From a virus, in IMG/VR virus record IMGVR_UViG_3300027996_000062, positions 1-44,604 of that record: 44,604 nucleotides of DNA. The stretch is one strand, 5' to 3'. Positions 21,335 to 27,726 of this stretch are shown in pieces; position 1 is the stretch's first letter, and each line of letters starts with the position of its first letter. Under the pieces are notes generated by a model, which was not told the DNA's origin, made no database searches, and worked only from the letters and a program-made list of their open reading frames with translations. A program made the translations under genes and the position numbers.

Positions 21335-21586
21335 CTAGTCATATTTTACTAATTGTTTATACTCTTCCAATGTTACGAATATTCCCTCATTCCAATACGA
21401 TACGCCGATGAAAGATCCTTTTCTTGTCCACATTAAACATCTTCCATGAGCCTTTCCATTAAATCGTTCCACTATATCCTCTATCTGGCCATTGCTATGC
21501 CAGTGATAAAGAATATCACTATTTTCTGACTTAGGAATAACCAATCCATCTCCTTTAGTCTTATCTAATAGATTAAAACAATTCAT
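21335..21586 (-). CDS. Diverged MNCF-family MORN-like protein (83 aa)
   Basis: The family N-terminus is intact (MNCFNLLDKTKGDGLVI), but the repeats are weak: SNGQIEDIVERFNGKAHGRC, then a RKGSFIGVSYWNEG unit. The C-terminus VTLEEYKQLVKYD keeps the EEY motif. Its ATG overlaps the stop of the upstream gene (TAATG). It is a degenerating or specialised paralogue within the nine-gene operon. Confidence 0.75.
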   Translation of the reverse strand: MNCFNLLDKTKGDGLVIPKSENSDILYHWHSNGQIEDIVERFNGKAHGRCLMWTRKGSFIGVSYWNEGIFVTLEEYKQLVKYD

Positions 21587-21771
21587 TATACTATCTTAAT
21601 ATATTTTTCAAATTTAATCTCTTCTAATTCAATGAACTCTCTAAAATCTTTTCTATTCATTGTCAATTCATTTTCATTAATTCTAATAAGACACTCAATA
21701 GCATTAATAATAGCTTTCATTCCTTTGCTCTTCTTCTTTAGTGTATTTCTTAACTTATTAAAATCTTTCAT
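21586..21771 (-). CDS. Small helical protein (61 aa)
   Basis: GGAGGTTCAAC precedes the ATG. The product is basic and helical (MKDFNKLRNTLKKKSKGM, then MNRKDFREFIELEEIKFEKY) with no membrane segment. It is coupled to the following MORN-like gene by TAATG. Its function is unknown. Confidence 0.6.
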   Translation of the reverse strand: MKDFNKLRNTLKKKSKGMKAIINAIECLIRINENELTMNRKDFREFIELEEIKFEKYIKIV

Positions 21772-21783
21772 GTTGAACCTCCA

Positions 21784-22008
21784 CTAACTCAGGATACTAA
21801 ACTGACTCTTGGGTGAATGAATCCTAATAGTACAAAAATCAATTCTAGTAACTTTATATTGTTTTCTTAGATGTGATATAATAGTCTCCGCTTTAACTTC
21901 TGATATACTAGATAAATCAAATATGATACTATTATCATATGTTCCATTGTTTATTGCGTCCCACTTTGAATCTATTATTGTATCTGTTAAATATTCTTTC
22001 CAACACAT
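21784..22008 (-). CDS. Small protein of unknown function (74 aa), first gene of the nine-gene early operon
   Basis: I prefer the start at 22008 (MCWKEYLTDTI), because GGAGGTTGAT precedes it; the upstream ATG at 22032 lies about nine bases after the -10 box. The product is soluble (IIDSKWDAINNGTYDNSIIF, then HLRKQYKVTRIDFCTIRIHS) and may be a small alpha/beta domain. It is the first gene after the leftward promoter at 22042-22069. No family is recognised. Confidence 0.6.
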   Translation of the reverse strand: MCWKEYLTDTIIDSKWDAINNGTYDNSIIFDLSSISEVKAETIISHLRKQYKVTRIDFCTIRIHSPKSQFSILS

Positions 22009-22041
22009 ATCAACCTCCAAATAAACATTCAATCTAATACT

Positions 22042-22069
22042 ATTATACAGTATCTATTTCATAAGTCAA
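22042..22069 (-). promoter_or_regulatory. Sigma70-type early promoter (leftward)
   Basis: Minus strand TTGACT, 16 bases, TATAAT, heading a nine-gene leftward operon that runs to 19612. Its spacer sequence is the same as that of the promoter at 24580-24607. Confidence 0.85.
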
Positions 22070-22076
22070 TAGATTT

Positions 22077-22084
22077 TATAAATA
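22077..22084 (+). promoter_or_regulatory. T4-type late promoter for the lysis genes
   Basis: TATAAATA lies 32 bases before the holin-like gene at 22117 and eight bases from the opposing early -35 box. Confidence 0.8.
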
Positions 22085-22116
22085 ATCTTGTAAATAAATT
22101 TAAATCGGAGGAGATA

Positions 22117-22380
22117 ATGAAATTTTTACAGCCTTTTAAAGGAATTCTATTCGAGAAGAATTCAAAGTATATATCAATAGGAAGATTTTTTCTTCTAATC
22201 ACTTTTTCACTGTGCTGTTTTTTGTGGATCAGGAATGCTATTGAATGTAGTGCTCAAGACATACCAAAAAGCCTTGAAAATATCATCATGTTTCTTTTGA
22301 TTTATAACTTCGGTAAGAAAGTTTCTGTATTAAGAAAGAAAGACGAACCCAAAAATGAACAGGAGATACTTCATGGATAG
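22117..22380 (+). CDS. Probable holin (87 aa, two membrane segments)
   Basis: CGGAGGAG precedes the ATG. The product has a basic N-terminus, a hydrophobic segment FFLLITFSLCCFLWI (residues about 25-40), a second weaker one IIMFLLIYNF (about 58-68), and a charged tail (SVLRKKDEPKNEQEILHG). It overlaps the M15 endolysin gene by eight bases. Small size, membrane segments, late promoter and coupling to an endolysin together indicate a holin that times lysis by piercing the inner membrane. No specific holin class is assigned. Confidence 0.65.
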   Translation: MKFLQPFKGILFEKNSKYISIGRFFLLITFSLCCFLWIRNAIECSAQDIPKSLENIIMFLLIYNFGKKVSVLRKKDEPKNEQEILHG

Positions 22381-22846
22381 AATACAATATCCTAATATAG
22401 ATTTAAATCTGAAACCAAAACATACAAATGTATATGTGCCTAGACACTTCTCTATAAAAGAGTTTGTACATCCAGATATATATTCTTATTTTGGTGAGAA
22501 GTCGATTCAGTTTATGGACACAAGGATACTATACACGGCAGATCAGCTAAGAGATCTATTCGGTCCTATAACTTGTAATAGTTGGTCATGGGGGGAGAAT
22601 AGAAAGTTTTCCGGTCTTAGACCATTTGATTCTAAAATCGGTGCAAAGTATTCGGCGCATAAGTATGGAAAAGCTCTTGATTTGATATTCAGAAATAATA
22701 CAGCTGAGGAAGTTAGACAATATATTAAAAAATATCCTAGATTAGAAAGTTTTAAATATATCACAAGGATCGAATCAAAAGTTTCATGGCTCCATATAGA
22801 TACTTTTACAACTAATAAAGAAGGTATTTTATTCTTTAATCCCTGA
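22373..22846 (+). CDS. Endolysin, M15-family peptidase
   Basis: The start at 22373 is chosen because AGGAG lies seven bases upstream; an earlier ATG at 22355 has no binding site. The 157-residue product has the M15 zinc motifs: FSIKEFVHPD near the N-terminus, SAHKYGKALD (His96, Asp103) and SWLHIDT (His141), with SGLRP before the first. M15 enzymes of phages cut L-Ala-D-Glu or D-Ala peptide bonds in peptidoglycan. It has no signal peptide, so release through the neighbouring holin is expected. The gene ends one base from a convergent gene. Confidence 0.82.
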   Translation: MDRIQYPNIDLNLKPKHTNVYVPRHFSIKEFVHPDIYSYFGEKSIQFMDTRILYTADQLRDLFGPITCNSWSWGENRKFSGLRPFDSKIGAKYSAHKYGKALDLIFRNNTAEEVRQYIKKYPRLESFKYITRIESKVSWLHIDTFTTNKEGILFFNP

Positions 22847-23182
22847 TTATCTATAGCTTCCTTTCAATTCATCCATATACTCGTTAAAAACTCTCAATAA
22901 AATAACCTCGTTTACATTCTCATAGTGCAGACTTATTTTGATATCGCCATACAAAAGTTCCTTGGTAACATAGAGATTATCTTTTATAATTGCTTTAGTG
23001 GTTTTAGTTAACTCATCAGAGCAATTCATTTCATAACAATCCGGATTATTTTTCATATCAATGGTAATCAATTCATTAATACTTTCCTCTAATCTTCTTA
23101 TTTCTTCAAACTTCTCAATCACTTCTAACATAGACTTCAAAAGTTTAACTTGATCTTTTTTTGCTAACTTAGTTTTTTTCAC
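22847..23182 (-). CDS. Coiled-coil-like protein of unknown function (111 aa), GTG start
   Basis: The start is GTG at 23182 after GGAGAAATAA. The first 60 residues are helical and charged (LLKSMLEVIEKFEEIRRLEESINELI). A mixed C-terminal part follows (YGDIKISLHYENVNEVILLRVFNEYMDEL). It is the last gene of the leftward operon from the promoter at 24580-24607 and abuts the endolysin end-to-end with no terminator. Its function is unknown. Confidence 0.65.
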   Translation of the reverse strand: MKKTKLAKKDQVKLLKSMLEVIEKFEEIRRLEESINELITIDMKNNPDCYEMNCSDELTKTTKAIIKDNLYVTKELLYGDIKISLHYENVNEVILLRVFNEYMDELKGSYR

Positions 23183-23254
23183 TTATTTCTCCATATATTC
23201 AACACACTATTATAAAAAATATGGTCGATAAAACTTTATTCGTAATATCTCCTT

Positions 23255-23557
23255 TTATTTTCTAATTAATGAAAACATATCACTAGCTGTAATATCCCGG
23301 CATAGATCCGAATTCGTTTGAACATACAATCTATTTCCATTCTCATCTGTGAAAACATACTGGTAATATTCTCCTTTCACATCTAAAATTCTTATAAAAA
23401 TAAATTCAGATTTAAATGGATCCGAATTATTCATTCTATACACTTGTCCAATTTCAATTCCCTTGCATGTATCAGTTTTGCTTGTACTATTAAGTACACT
23501 ACATCCCAATAAGCACATTAATAATAAAAAAACTAAAAAAACTAAAAAAATTCTCAT
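23255..23557 (-). CDS. Small lipoprotein (100 aa)
   Basis: AAAGGAGAGTACA precedes the ATG. The N-terminus MRIFLVFLVFLLLMCLLGCS is a signal peptide with lipobox LLGC, so the mature protein would be lipidated at Cys19. The mature part reads CKGIEIGQVYRMNNSDPF, then FIRILDVKGEYYQYVFTDENG and LCRDI. It is a paralogue of the protein at 23883-24227. An early envelope lipoprotein suggests superinfection exclusion or envelope modification; that is inference. Confidence 0.72.
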   Translation of the reverse strand: MRIFLVFLVFLLLMCLLGCSVLNSTSKTDTCKGIEIGQVYRMNNSDPFKSEFIFIRILDVKGEYYQYVFTDENGNRLYVQTNSDLCRDITASDMFSLIRK

Positions 23558-23588
23558 TGTACTCTCCTTTTATTCATTTACAATTAAT

Positions 23589-23633
23589 CTATGAATCTCT
23601 CTTCAGTTCTTTCAAAATAAACTCTTTATTCAT
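23589..23633 (-). CDS. Possible 14-residue minigene with strong ribosome binding site
   Basis: AGGAGGATTAAA precedes ATG, and the frame encodes MNKEFILKELKRDS before TAG. It lies between two real genes of the same operon, and AGGAGG overlaps the end of the upstream gene. It could be a genuine small peptide, a leader for coupling, or a remnant of a larger gene. Confidence 0.3.
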   Translation of the reverse strand: MNKEFILKELKRDS

Positions 23634-23634
23634 T

Positions 23635-23886
23635 TTAATCCTCCTGTTCAATACTATTTAAAATATTAATCAAGTCGCTCTCCGATACAAATACAAAATC
23701 ATAACTCAATGAGTCGATTTCATGTATTGTATATTCTCTTTCTACTATTTTATTTTTGTTTTTAAACGAACAAACAACGCCATTATGCTTTCTATTTAAT
23801 TTTAAAGTTATCTCAGTGTCGCCTATATTGTCGCTTAATGTACACAAACTGAGATACCAGTGTAAAAGTGTCTTATTGGTTATCAT
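23635..23886 (-). CDS. Small protein of unknown function (83 aa)
   Basis: GGAGAAACATT precedes the ATG, which overlaps the upstream stop (ATGA). The product is soluble and beta-rich at the centre (TEITLKLNRKHNGVVCSFKNKNK) with an acidic C-terminus (LINILNSIEQED). It lies between the two paralogous envelope proteins in the same leftward operon. No motif is recognised. Confidence 0.62.
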   Translation of the reverse strand: MITNKTLLHWYLSLCTLSDNIGDTEITLKLNRKHNGVVCSFKNKNKIVEREYTIHEIDSLSYDFVFVSESDLINILNSIEQED

Positions 23887-24227
23887 AATGTTTCTCCTTT
23901 GTCTAATTCAAAAGCTTCTAAGTTACGGCATCTATCTGAACGTCCTTTTCCTTTTCCTTCATACTTCCTCTTACCGTCTTCAGATACATAGATACTTCGA
24001 TAATATTCTTCCCTTATCTCCAAAACCTTAATGTATAGTGCTTTGGTATCAAACGGATTCTCACTGAGTGATATCTTGTATACTCCCCCTAATACTACAT
24101 TAGAACATTCTTCGGATACCGGCTCATTATTATAAACTACATCAGGGTCTTTATTAGTTTCAATATTCTCTGGTATAATCCATATAGAAAGCATAATAAT
24201 ATAGCTTAGTAAAGTAGTGATATTCAT
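23883..24227 (-). CDS. Secreted or membrane-tethered paralogue of the small lipoprotein (114 aa)
   Basis: GGAGGTTTAAA precedes the ATG. Residues 1-18 (MNITTLLSYIIMLSIWII) are a signal peptide or anchor without a lipobox. The body follows the pattern of the protein at 23255: LGGVYKIS..ENPF, then IKVLEIREEYYRSIYVSEDGKRKY and RCRNLEAF. Two paralogues, one lipidated and one not, in one early operon suggest a duplicated envelope-acting function. Confidence 0.68.
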   Translation of the reverse strand: MNITTLLSYIIMLSIWIIPENIETNKDPDVVYNNEPVSEECSNVVLGGVYKISLSENPFDTKALYIKVLEIREEYYRSIYVSEDGKRKYEGKGKGRSDRCRNLEAFELDKGETL

Positions 24228-24248
24228 TTTAAACCTCCATTAATAAAA

Positions 24249-24539
24249 TTATTTAATATCTTTTAGTTCAATTGTTGCAGAACTAGCAAGGCCCATAGCA
24301 CTTTTAGGCATTTGAAATTGTAAAATTTCAATATTATATTCTTCAAAAACTTCTAAAACATAAAGAAATTCTTCATCGTTAAATCTAAGAAATTCTATTA
24401 TTTTAGGATTTTTTTCGCATATATCAAAACCTTTTGTACATTCTAGATAACCTCTTCTTCTTATTTTTTTATATTGTGTTTTTTCAATACCAAGATATTC
24501 TAAAACATTTTTCCAATTATATTTTTTTATGTTATTCAT
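24249..24539 (-). CDS. Small protein with HTH-like N-terminus (96 aa)
   Basis: The start at 24539 follows GAGGGGG. The product opens MNNIKKYNWKNVLEYLGIEKTQYKKIRRRGYLE, which resembles a helix-turn-helix with a basic recognition segment. A short C-terminal domain follows (FLYVLEVFEEYNIEILQF). It is the first gene of a leftward early operon, where a regulator would fit. DNA binding is only a suggestion. Confidence 0.58.
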   Translation of the reverse strand: MNNIKKYNWKNVLEYLGIEKTQYKKIRRRGYLECTKGFDICEKNPKIIEFLRFNDEEFLYVLEVFEEYNIEILQFQMPKSAMGLASSATIELKDIK

Positions 24540-24579
24540 TATGAACCCCCTCAAGTATTAATCAATCAACTCTAATATA

Positions 24580-24607
24580 AGTATACAGTATCTATTTCAT
24601 AAGTCAA
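24580..24607 (-). promoter_or_regulatory. Sigma70-type early promoter (leftward)
   Basis: Minus strand TTGACT, 16 bases, TATACT. The 16-base spacer (TATGAAATAGATACTG) is identical to that of the promoter at 22042-22069, so the two are copies. Confidence 0.85.
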
Positions 24608-24615
24608 GAGTTTTT

Positions 24616-24623
24616 TATAAATA
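24616..24623 (+). promoter_or_regulatory. T4-type late promoter
   Basis: TATAAATA lies 33 bases before the start at 24657 and eight bases from the opposing early -35 box. Confidence 0.8.
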
Positions 24624-24656
24624 ATATCAGAAAAAACTAAATTAGGAGAATATTAT

Positions 24657-25112
24657 ATGTGTACAGCTCAAAAAGATCTACTAAAAAATGCGATTGAAGA
24701 TATGAGAAAGAATGGCAAAATAGATACCACAGTGGAATCTTCGATGGAATCGTTTATAGATGACATTACTTCCACTGATTTTTATGAGGTTGCTTATTCA
24801 GAATTTGATCAAACATCATCCGTTAATATTGTATTTGCTGATGCTTCTCGGACAGCAACCTATTCAACTGCCGGAACAGATGAACTAATAACATCCGCTA
24901 TTTCATTAGCAACTTCGAAGATCAAAGGACTTAAATTAAAAGGATCAGATGAGAATGTAGATTGGCAACTATCTTTAGACGGCACAAACTTTTTCAATGT
25001 AGATTCCTATAATATAGATGAAGCTGTTACGACGACTGTTTATATTAAAGCATTGGTACCTGCTACTAATGTTATTTCCGGAATTATCATAATTTATGAG
25101 AATGTTGTTTAA
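24657..25112 (+). CDS. Late protein of unknown function (151 aa), probably structural
   Basis: The product has a helical N-terminus (MCTAQKDLLKNAIEDMRKNGKI) and a beta-rich C-terminal half. That half contains KLKGSDENVDWQLSLDGTNFF and VYIKALVPATNVISGIIIIYENVV, a pattern seen in small decoration or fibre-associated domains. It is a single-gene late unit between two leftward early operons. A virion accessory role is inferred from late expression and composition. Confidence 0.65.
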   Translation: MCTAQKDLLKNAIEDMRKNGKIDTTVESSMESFIDDITSTDFYEVAYSEFDQTSSVNIVFADASRTATYSTAGTDELITSAISLATSKIKGLKLKGSDENVDWQLSLDGTNFFNVDSYNIDEAVTTTVYIKALVPATNVISGIIIIYENVV

Positions 25113-25231
25113 ATCGTTTCTAAGAGACTTTTCTAATCTACCCGACACTTACTATTCATTTTATCTTTTCATTCACTAGAGACAACCTGAGACCGATCAT
25201 TCATCTATTTAAAACTAAATACTTGATAATT

Positions 25232-25510
25232 TCATTTAGCTTCTCCTTTAAAAAAAGATGTTATTGTTGTTGGTTCCGGTATAGGCTTCCAGAAAATACA
25301 TTTAATACATCCTGGAATAGTAGTCTTTCTATATTCTATAGCTTCTTTATTTGAGCACCATAACGAGCAAGCCGATGTTAGGTGATAACAATCGTAGCAA
25401 CTTCTTTTATCTTCTGGTAAGACAGCTTCAAACTCTTCTTTAGTCATATTATATATTTCTTCTTGTGTCATGTCCTTAAAAAGTTTCTTGGACATTTCTT
25501 TCTCCGTCAT
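25232..25510 (-). CDS. Small cysteine-rich protein (92 aa)
   Basis: The ATG at 25510 overlaps the upstream stop (TAATG). An in-frame ATG 15 bases on has a better binding site (GGAGAAAGAA), so the exact start is uncertain. The product has a helical acidic N-terminus (LFKDMTQEEIYNMTKEEFEAVL), then CYDCYH, CSLWC and GCIKCIFW, a zinc-binding pattern. It is last in a three-gene leftward operon headed by a MORN gene. Confidence 0.62.
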   Translation of the reverse strand: MTEKEMSKKLFKDMTQEEIYNMTKEEFEAVLPEDKRSCYDCYHLTSACSLWCSNKEAIEYRKTTIPGCIKCIFWKPIPEPTTITSFFKGEAK

Positions 25511-25806
25511 TATTTGTCAAACGTTTTATATAGTTCTCTAGCAGTCTTAGGAATATAAACTTTTCCATCTATAATGATTTTCATTTCTTTCTTTCCGAAA
25601 TCAGTTTCCCAAATCCACCACTTAATTGTTTCTTCTTCTGATTTGTACTTTTCTAAAAAACTATCTACAGCACTATTAATCAATTCACATATAAGTATGC
25701 CTAACTTAGAATCTATTCCAGTATAATCAAAAGCGTCATCTGTTCGTCTATACAATCTCTCAAGCATTAGCATGTCTTTACAAAATTTATATCTATCTAT
25801 TTTCAT
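25510..25806 (-). CDS. Protein of unknown function (98 aa)
   Basis: The start at 25806 (MKIDRYKFCKDMLML) lies inside the last codons of the upstream MORN gene, with GGGAGGAA in front. The product is helical first (LERLYRRTDDAF, ELINSAVDSFLEKY), then reads IKWWIWETDFGKKEMKIIIDGKVYIPK. It probably has an alpha/beta fold and is soluble. No family is recognised. Confidence 0.62.
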   Translation of the reverse strand: MKIDRYKFCKDMLMLERLYRRTDDAFDYTGIDSKLGILICELINSAVDSFLEKYKSEEETIKWWIWETDFGKKEMKIIIDGKVYIPKTARELYKTFDK

Positions 25807-26107
25807 TATATTCCTCCCCAGTAATTTTTTCACCATCTTTCCAATAAGACTTCTCATGAAGTTGACCATTAGAATAATAGTCTAAATATTCTCCATGTAT
25901 ATACCCATCCTTCCAGTAAGACTTTTCATTGAGTTGACCATCAGACCAATGCCGCAAACATTCTCCATGTCTTTCATAATCCTTCCAGTAAGACTTTTCC
26001 CAGAGCTGACCATTTTCATAATAGTCTAAATACAATCCTTCATATTCTATTCCAGACAGCCACAATTCGTCTCCTCTAGTCTTCTTCAGTATATCAAAAC
26101 AGTTCAT
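25793..26107 (-). CDS. MNCF-family MORN-repeat protein (104 aa)
   Basis: The start at 26107 follows GGAGGATGTC. The product opens MNCFDILKKTRGDELWLSGIEYEGLYL and has three MORN repeats (ENGQLWEKSYWKDYERHGEC, SDGQLNEKSYWKDGYIHGEY, SNGQLHEKSYWKDGEK). It ends ITGEEYNENR. The next gene starts 14 bases before this one ends, inside the codons for EEYNENR. It heads a three-gene leftward early operon. Confidence 0.83.
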   Translation of the reverse strand: MNCFDILKKTRGDELWLSGIEYEGLYLDYYENGQLWEKSYWKDYERHGECLRHWSDGQLNEKSYWKDGYIHGEYLDYYSNGQLHEKSYWKDGEKITGEEYNENR

Positions 26108-26144
26108 GACATCCTCCAAAATAAAAAAATCAACTCATAATTTA

Positions 26145-26173
26145 ATAATACACTATCATTTCGAATAAGTCAA
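26145..26173 (-). promoter_or_regulatory. Sigma70-type early promoter (leftward)
   Basis: Minus strand TTGACT, 17 bases, TATTAT. The -35 box lies eight bases from the late promoter at 26181-26188. Confidence 0.8.
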
Positions 26174-26180
26174 GAGTTTT

Positions 26181-26188
26181 TATAAATA
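26181..26188 (+). promoter_or_regulatory. T4-type late promoter
   Basis: TATAAATA lies 22 bases before the gp53-like gene at 26211, the shortest spacing among the window's late promoters. Confidence 0.8.
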
Positions 26189-26210
26189 ATATTAAAAATG
26201 GAGAACATAT

Positions 26211-26645
26211 ATGAAATATTTTGAAGATATCTTAAAAAAATACACGGATGCGGACAATAATGAGATACCAAATCTATCCAGAACAGTCAATATAGACAGT
26301 GTAATCAATTCTGAATATTTAATTGATTACTATATTAAAGATGGAGATACTCCTGAACTACTCGCATTGAATCTATACAATGATAAGGACATGTGGTGGG
26401 TTATTCCAGTTGTAAATAAGATGCTAGATATATACAATGAATGGCCTCTTACATCAAGAGTATTAAAGTCATGGTACACCAAATTAGTAGCAGATGGAGA
26501 GATAACAGGAACAGCTGCTCAAAAGGCTGTTATATTTGCTACACTGAAAACAGAGAACAATGCTAAGAGAAAGGTTAGTGTGATAGATCCAAAATTTATT
26601 GGAGACTTTCAAAAAGATCTACAAACAGTTATCAATAATATATGA
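26211..26645 (+). CDS. Baseplate wedge protein (T4 gp53-like)
   Basis: The 144-residue product carries the gp53 core. The visible elements are YLIDYYIKDGDTPELLALNLYNDKDMWWVIPVVNKM, which follows the T4 pattern YYIKG..PEELA...Y.....YWV (shown here only as an alignment by eye), then DIYNEWPLT, and a C-terminal IDPKFIGDFQKDLQTV that parallels the end of T4 gp53. The core resembles a LysM-like fold. gp53 joins neighbouring wedges and stabilises the baseplate. T4 gp53 is 196 residues. A late promoter precedes it, and a small GTG-started gene follows. Confidence 0.78.
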   Translation: MKYFEDILKKYTDADNNEIPNLSRTVNIDSVINSEYLIDYYIKDGDTPELLALNLYNDKDMWWVIPVVNKMLDIYNEWPLTSRVLKSWYTKLVADGEITGTAAQKAVIFATLKTENNAKRKVSVIDPKFIGDFQKDLQTVINNI

Positions 26646-26655
26646 GGTATTGGTT

Positions 26656-26826
26656 GTGCCATCAATCATAATAAAGTCGCTTTCAAAGAAATTAGATGTA
26701 CCAGTTAAAGACTTAGAGAAAGTATGGAAAGAAGCAAAAGAGATTTCTAGTAAGTTAGGAAGATCTTTTGATATAGATTATGTAATAGGTATTTTTCAGA
26801 AATTGTGTAGAGTTAAATATAAGTAG
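26656..26826 (+). CDS. Small basic helical protein (56 aa), GTG start
   Basis: I place the start at the GTG at 26656, nine bases after ATGAGG and eleven after the gp53-like stop. The product is MPSIIIKSLSKKLDVPVKDLEKVWKEAKEI in outline, ending DIDYVIGIFQKLCRVKYK. It looks like a small HTH-like or helical-bundle protein common near phage structural genes. It shares the late transcript of the gp53-like gene and ends one base from a convergent gene. Confidence 0.65.
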   Translation: MPSIIIKSLSKKLDVPVKDLEKVWKEAKEISSKLGRSFDIDYVIGIFQKLCRVKYK

Positions 26827-26827
26827 T

Positions 26828-27217
26828 CTATTCAGTATGATTAGCAAGAATCATGAATGCCTGTACCATAGAAAGACAATCTATTACAAAACTATCTGCC
26901 TTTGCTTGTGTAATTAATTTATCAATTTTCTTAGCTTCACTTAGCCAATGATCGTAAACAGGCAATTCATATTCTTTTAATGCTATTTCTCGTATATAGT
27001 TATTACTTCCTTTTTTAATATACATAAAAATTGCATAAAACTTATTAATTTCATCAAGAGTATTTTCAAACTCTCCTGTTCCTATAATCTTGATACCATG
27101 TGCTTCAGTAATTATCTCAAAAGCTTTTTTGTTTATCATTTCTACTTTTTCTCCATTAGCAGTAATCCAAAAATTATCTTTCATAGGATAAGCCCATCCT
27201 TCTGAAATTTTACTCAT
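26828..27217 (-). CDS. Protein of unknown function (129 aa), last in the MoxR/VWA operon
   Basis: AAGGAGGATTAA, which includes the upstream stop codon, precedes the ATG. The product is soluble and helical in its second half (IREIALKEYELPVYDHWLSEAKKIDKLI). It reads FWITANGEKVEMINKKAFEIITEAHGIKI near the start. It follows two MORN genes in the operon that begins with the MoxR ATPase. No motif points to a function. Confidence 0.62.
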   Translation of the reverse strand: MSKISEGWAYPMKDNFWITANGEKVEMINKKAFEIITEAHGIKIIGTGEFENTLDEINKFYAIFMYIKKGSNNYIREIALKEYELPVYDHWLSEAKKIDKLITQAKADSFVIDCLSMVQAFMILANHTE

Positions 27218-27529
27218 TTAATCCTCCTTAAATCTATCGTCTCTATCTATCATTATTCCATCTTCCCAATAAGATTTTTCTTCAATACTACCATCATAAT
27301 ACCAACATTCTACCACACCATGTAGCTTGCCATTCTTATAACAATTAATTTCACATAACTGTCCGCTTGGATACCATGATTTACGTATTCCATATCTACG
27401 TTTATCCTTCATATAGAATTTATATCCTAATTGACCATTTTTATGATATTGCAAATGTAGTTTAATATCTTTGTTTATTAAATGAATTGTGCTGCCTCTA
27501 GTATTTTCTAATAGATCAAAACAATTCAT
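27218..27529 (-). CDS. MNCF-family MORN-like protein (103 aa) in the MoxR/VWA operon
   Basis: The product opens MNCFDLLENTRGSTIHLINKD and has three diverged repeats (KNGQLGYKFYMKDKRRYGIR, PSGQLCEINCYKNGKLHGVV, YDGSIEEKSYWEDG). Its ATG overlaps the stop of the preceding MORN gene (TAATG). The end lacks the EEEY motif (MIDRDDRFKED). The operon position makes it a translationally coupled partner of the VWA protein's operon. Confidence 0.78.
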   Translation of the reverse strand: MNCFDLLENTRGSTIHLINKDIKLHLQYHKNGQLGYKFYMKDKRRYGIRKSWYPSGQLCEINCYKNGKLHGVVECWYYDGSIEEKSYWEDGIMIDRDDRFKED

Positions 27530-27726
27530 TAGAACTCCTCATTGATATATAAATGTCCGTTTGAATACCATCTCTTATGATTTCCATTTAGGATATTATC
27601 TTTATAATAAGATTTATCTAATAGTTGACCATTAAAATACCACTCTAAATGTAATCCTTCGCCTTCTACTCCTGTTAGCCATATATCAGCACTTACAGTA
27701 TTATCTAATAGATCAAAGCAGTTCAT
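27529..27726 (-). CDS. Short MNCF-family MORN protein (65 aa) coupled to the VWA gene
   Basis: The product opens MNCFDLLDNTVSADIWLTGVEGEGLHLEWY, followed by one and a half MORN repeats (FNGQLLDKSYYKDNILNGNH, SNGHLYINEEF). Both ends show TAATG coupling: its start overlaps the VWA gene stop and its stop overlaps the start of the next MORN gene. It is probably a shortened paralogue. Confidence 0.78.
   Translation of the reverse strand: MNCFDLLDNTVSADIWLTGVEGEGLHLEWYFNGQLLDKSYYKDNILNGNHKRWYSNGHLYINEEF

Noticed and set aside
25113-25231. Hidden small gene or RNA in the 119-base gap
   Set aside because: I found no frame with start signals, no clear hairpin with a T run and no promoter match.
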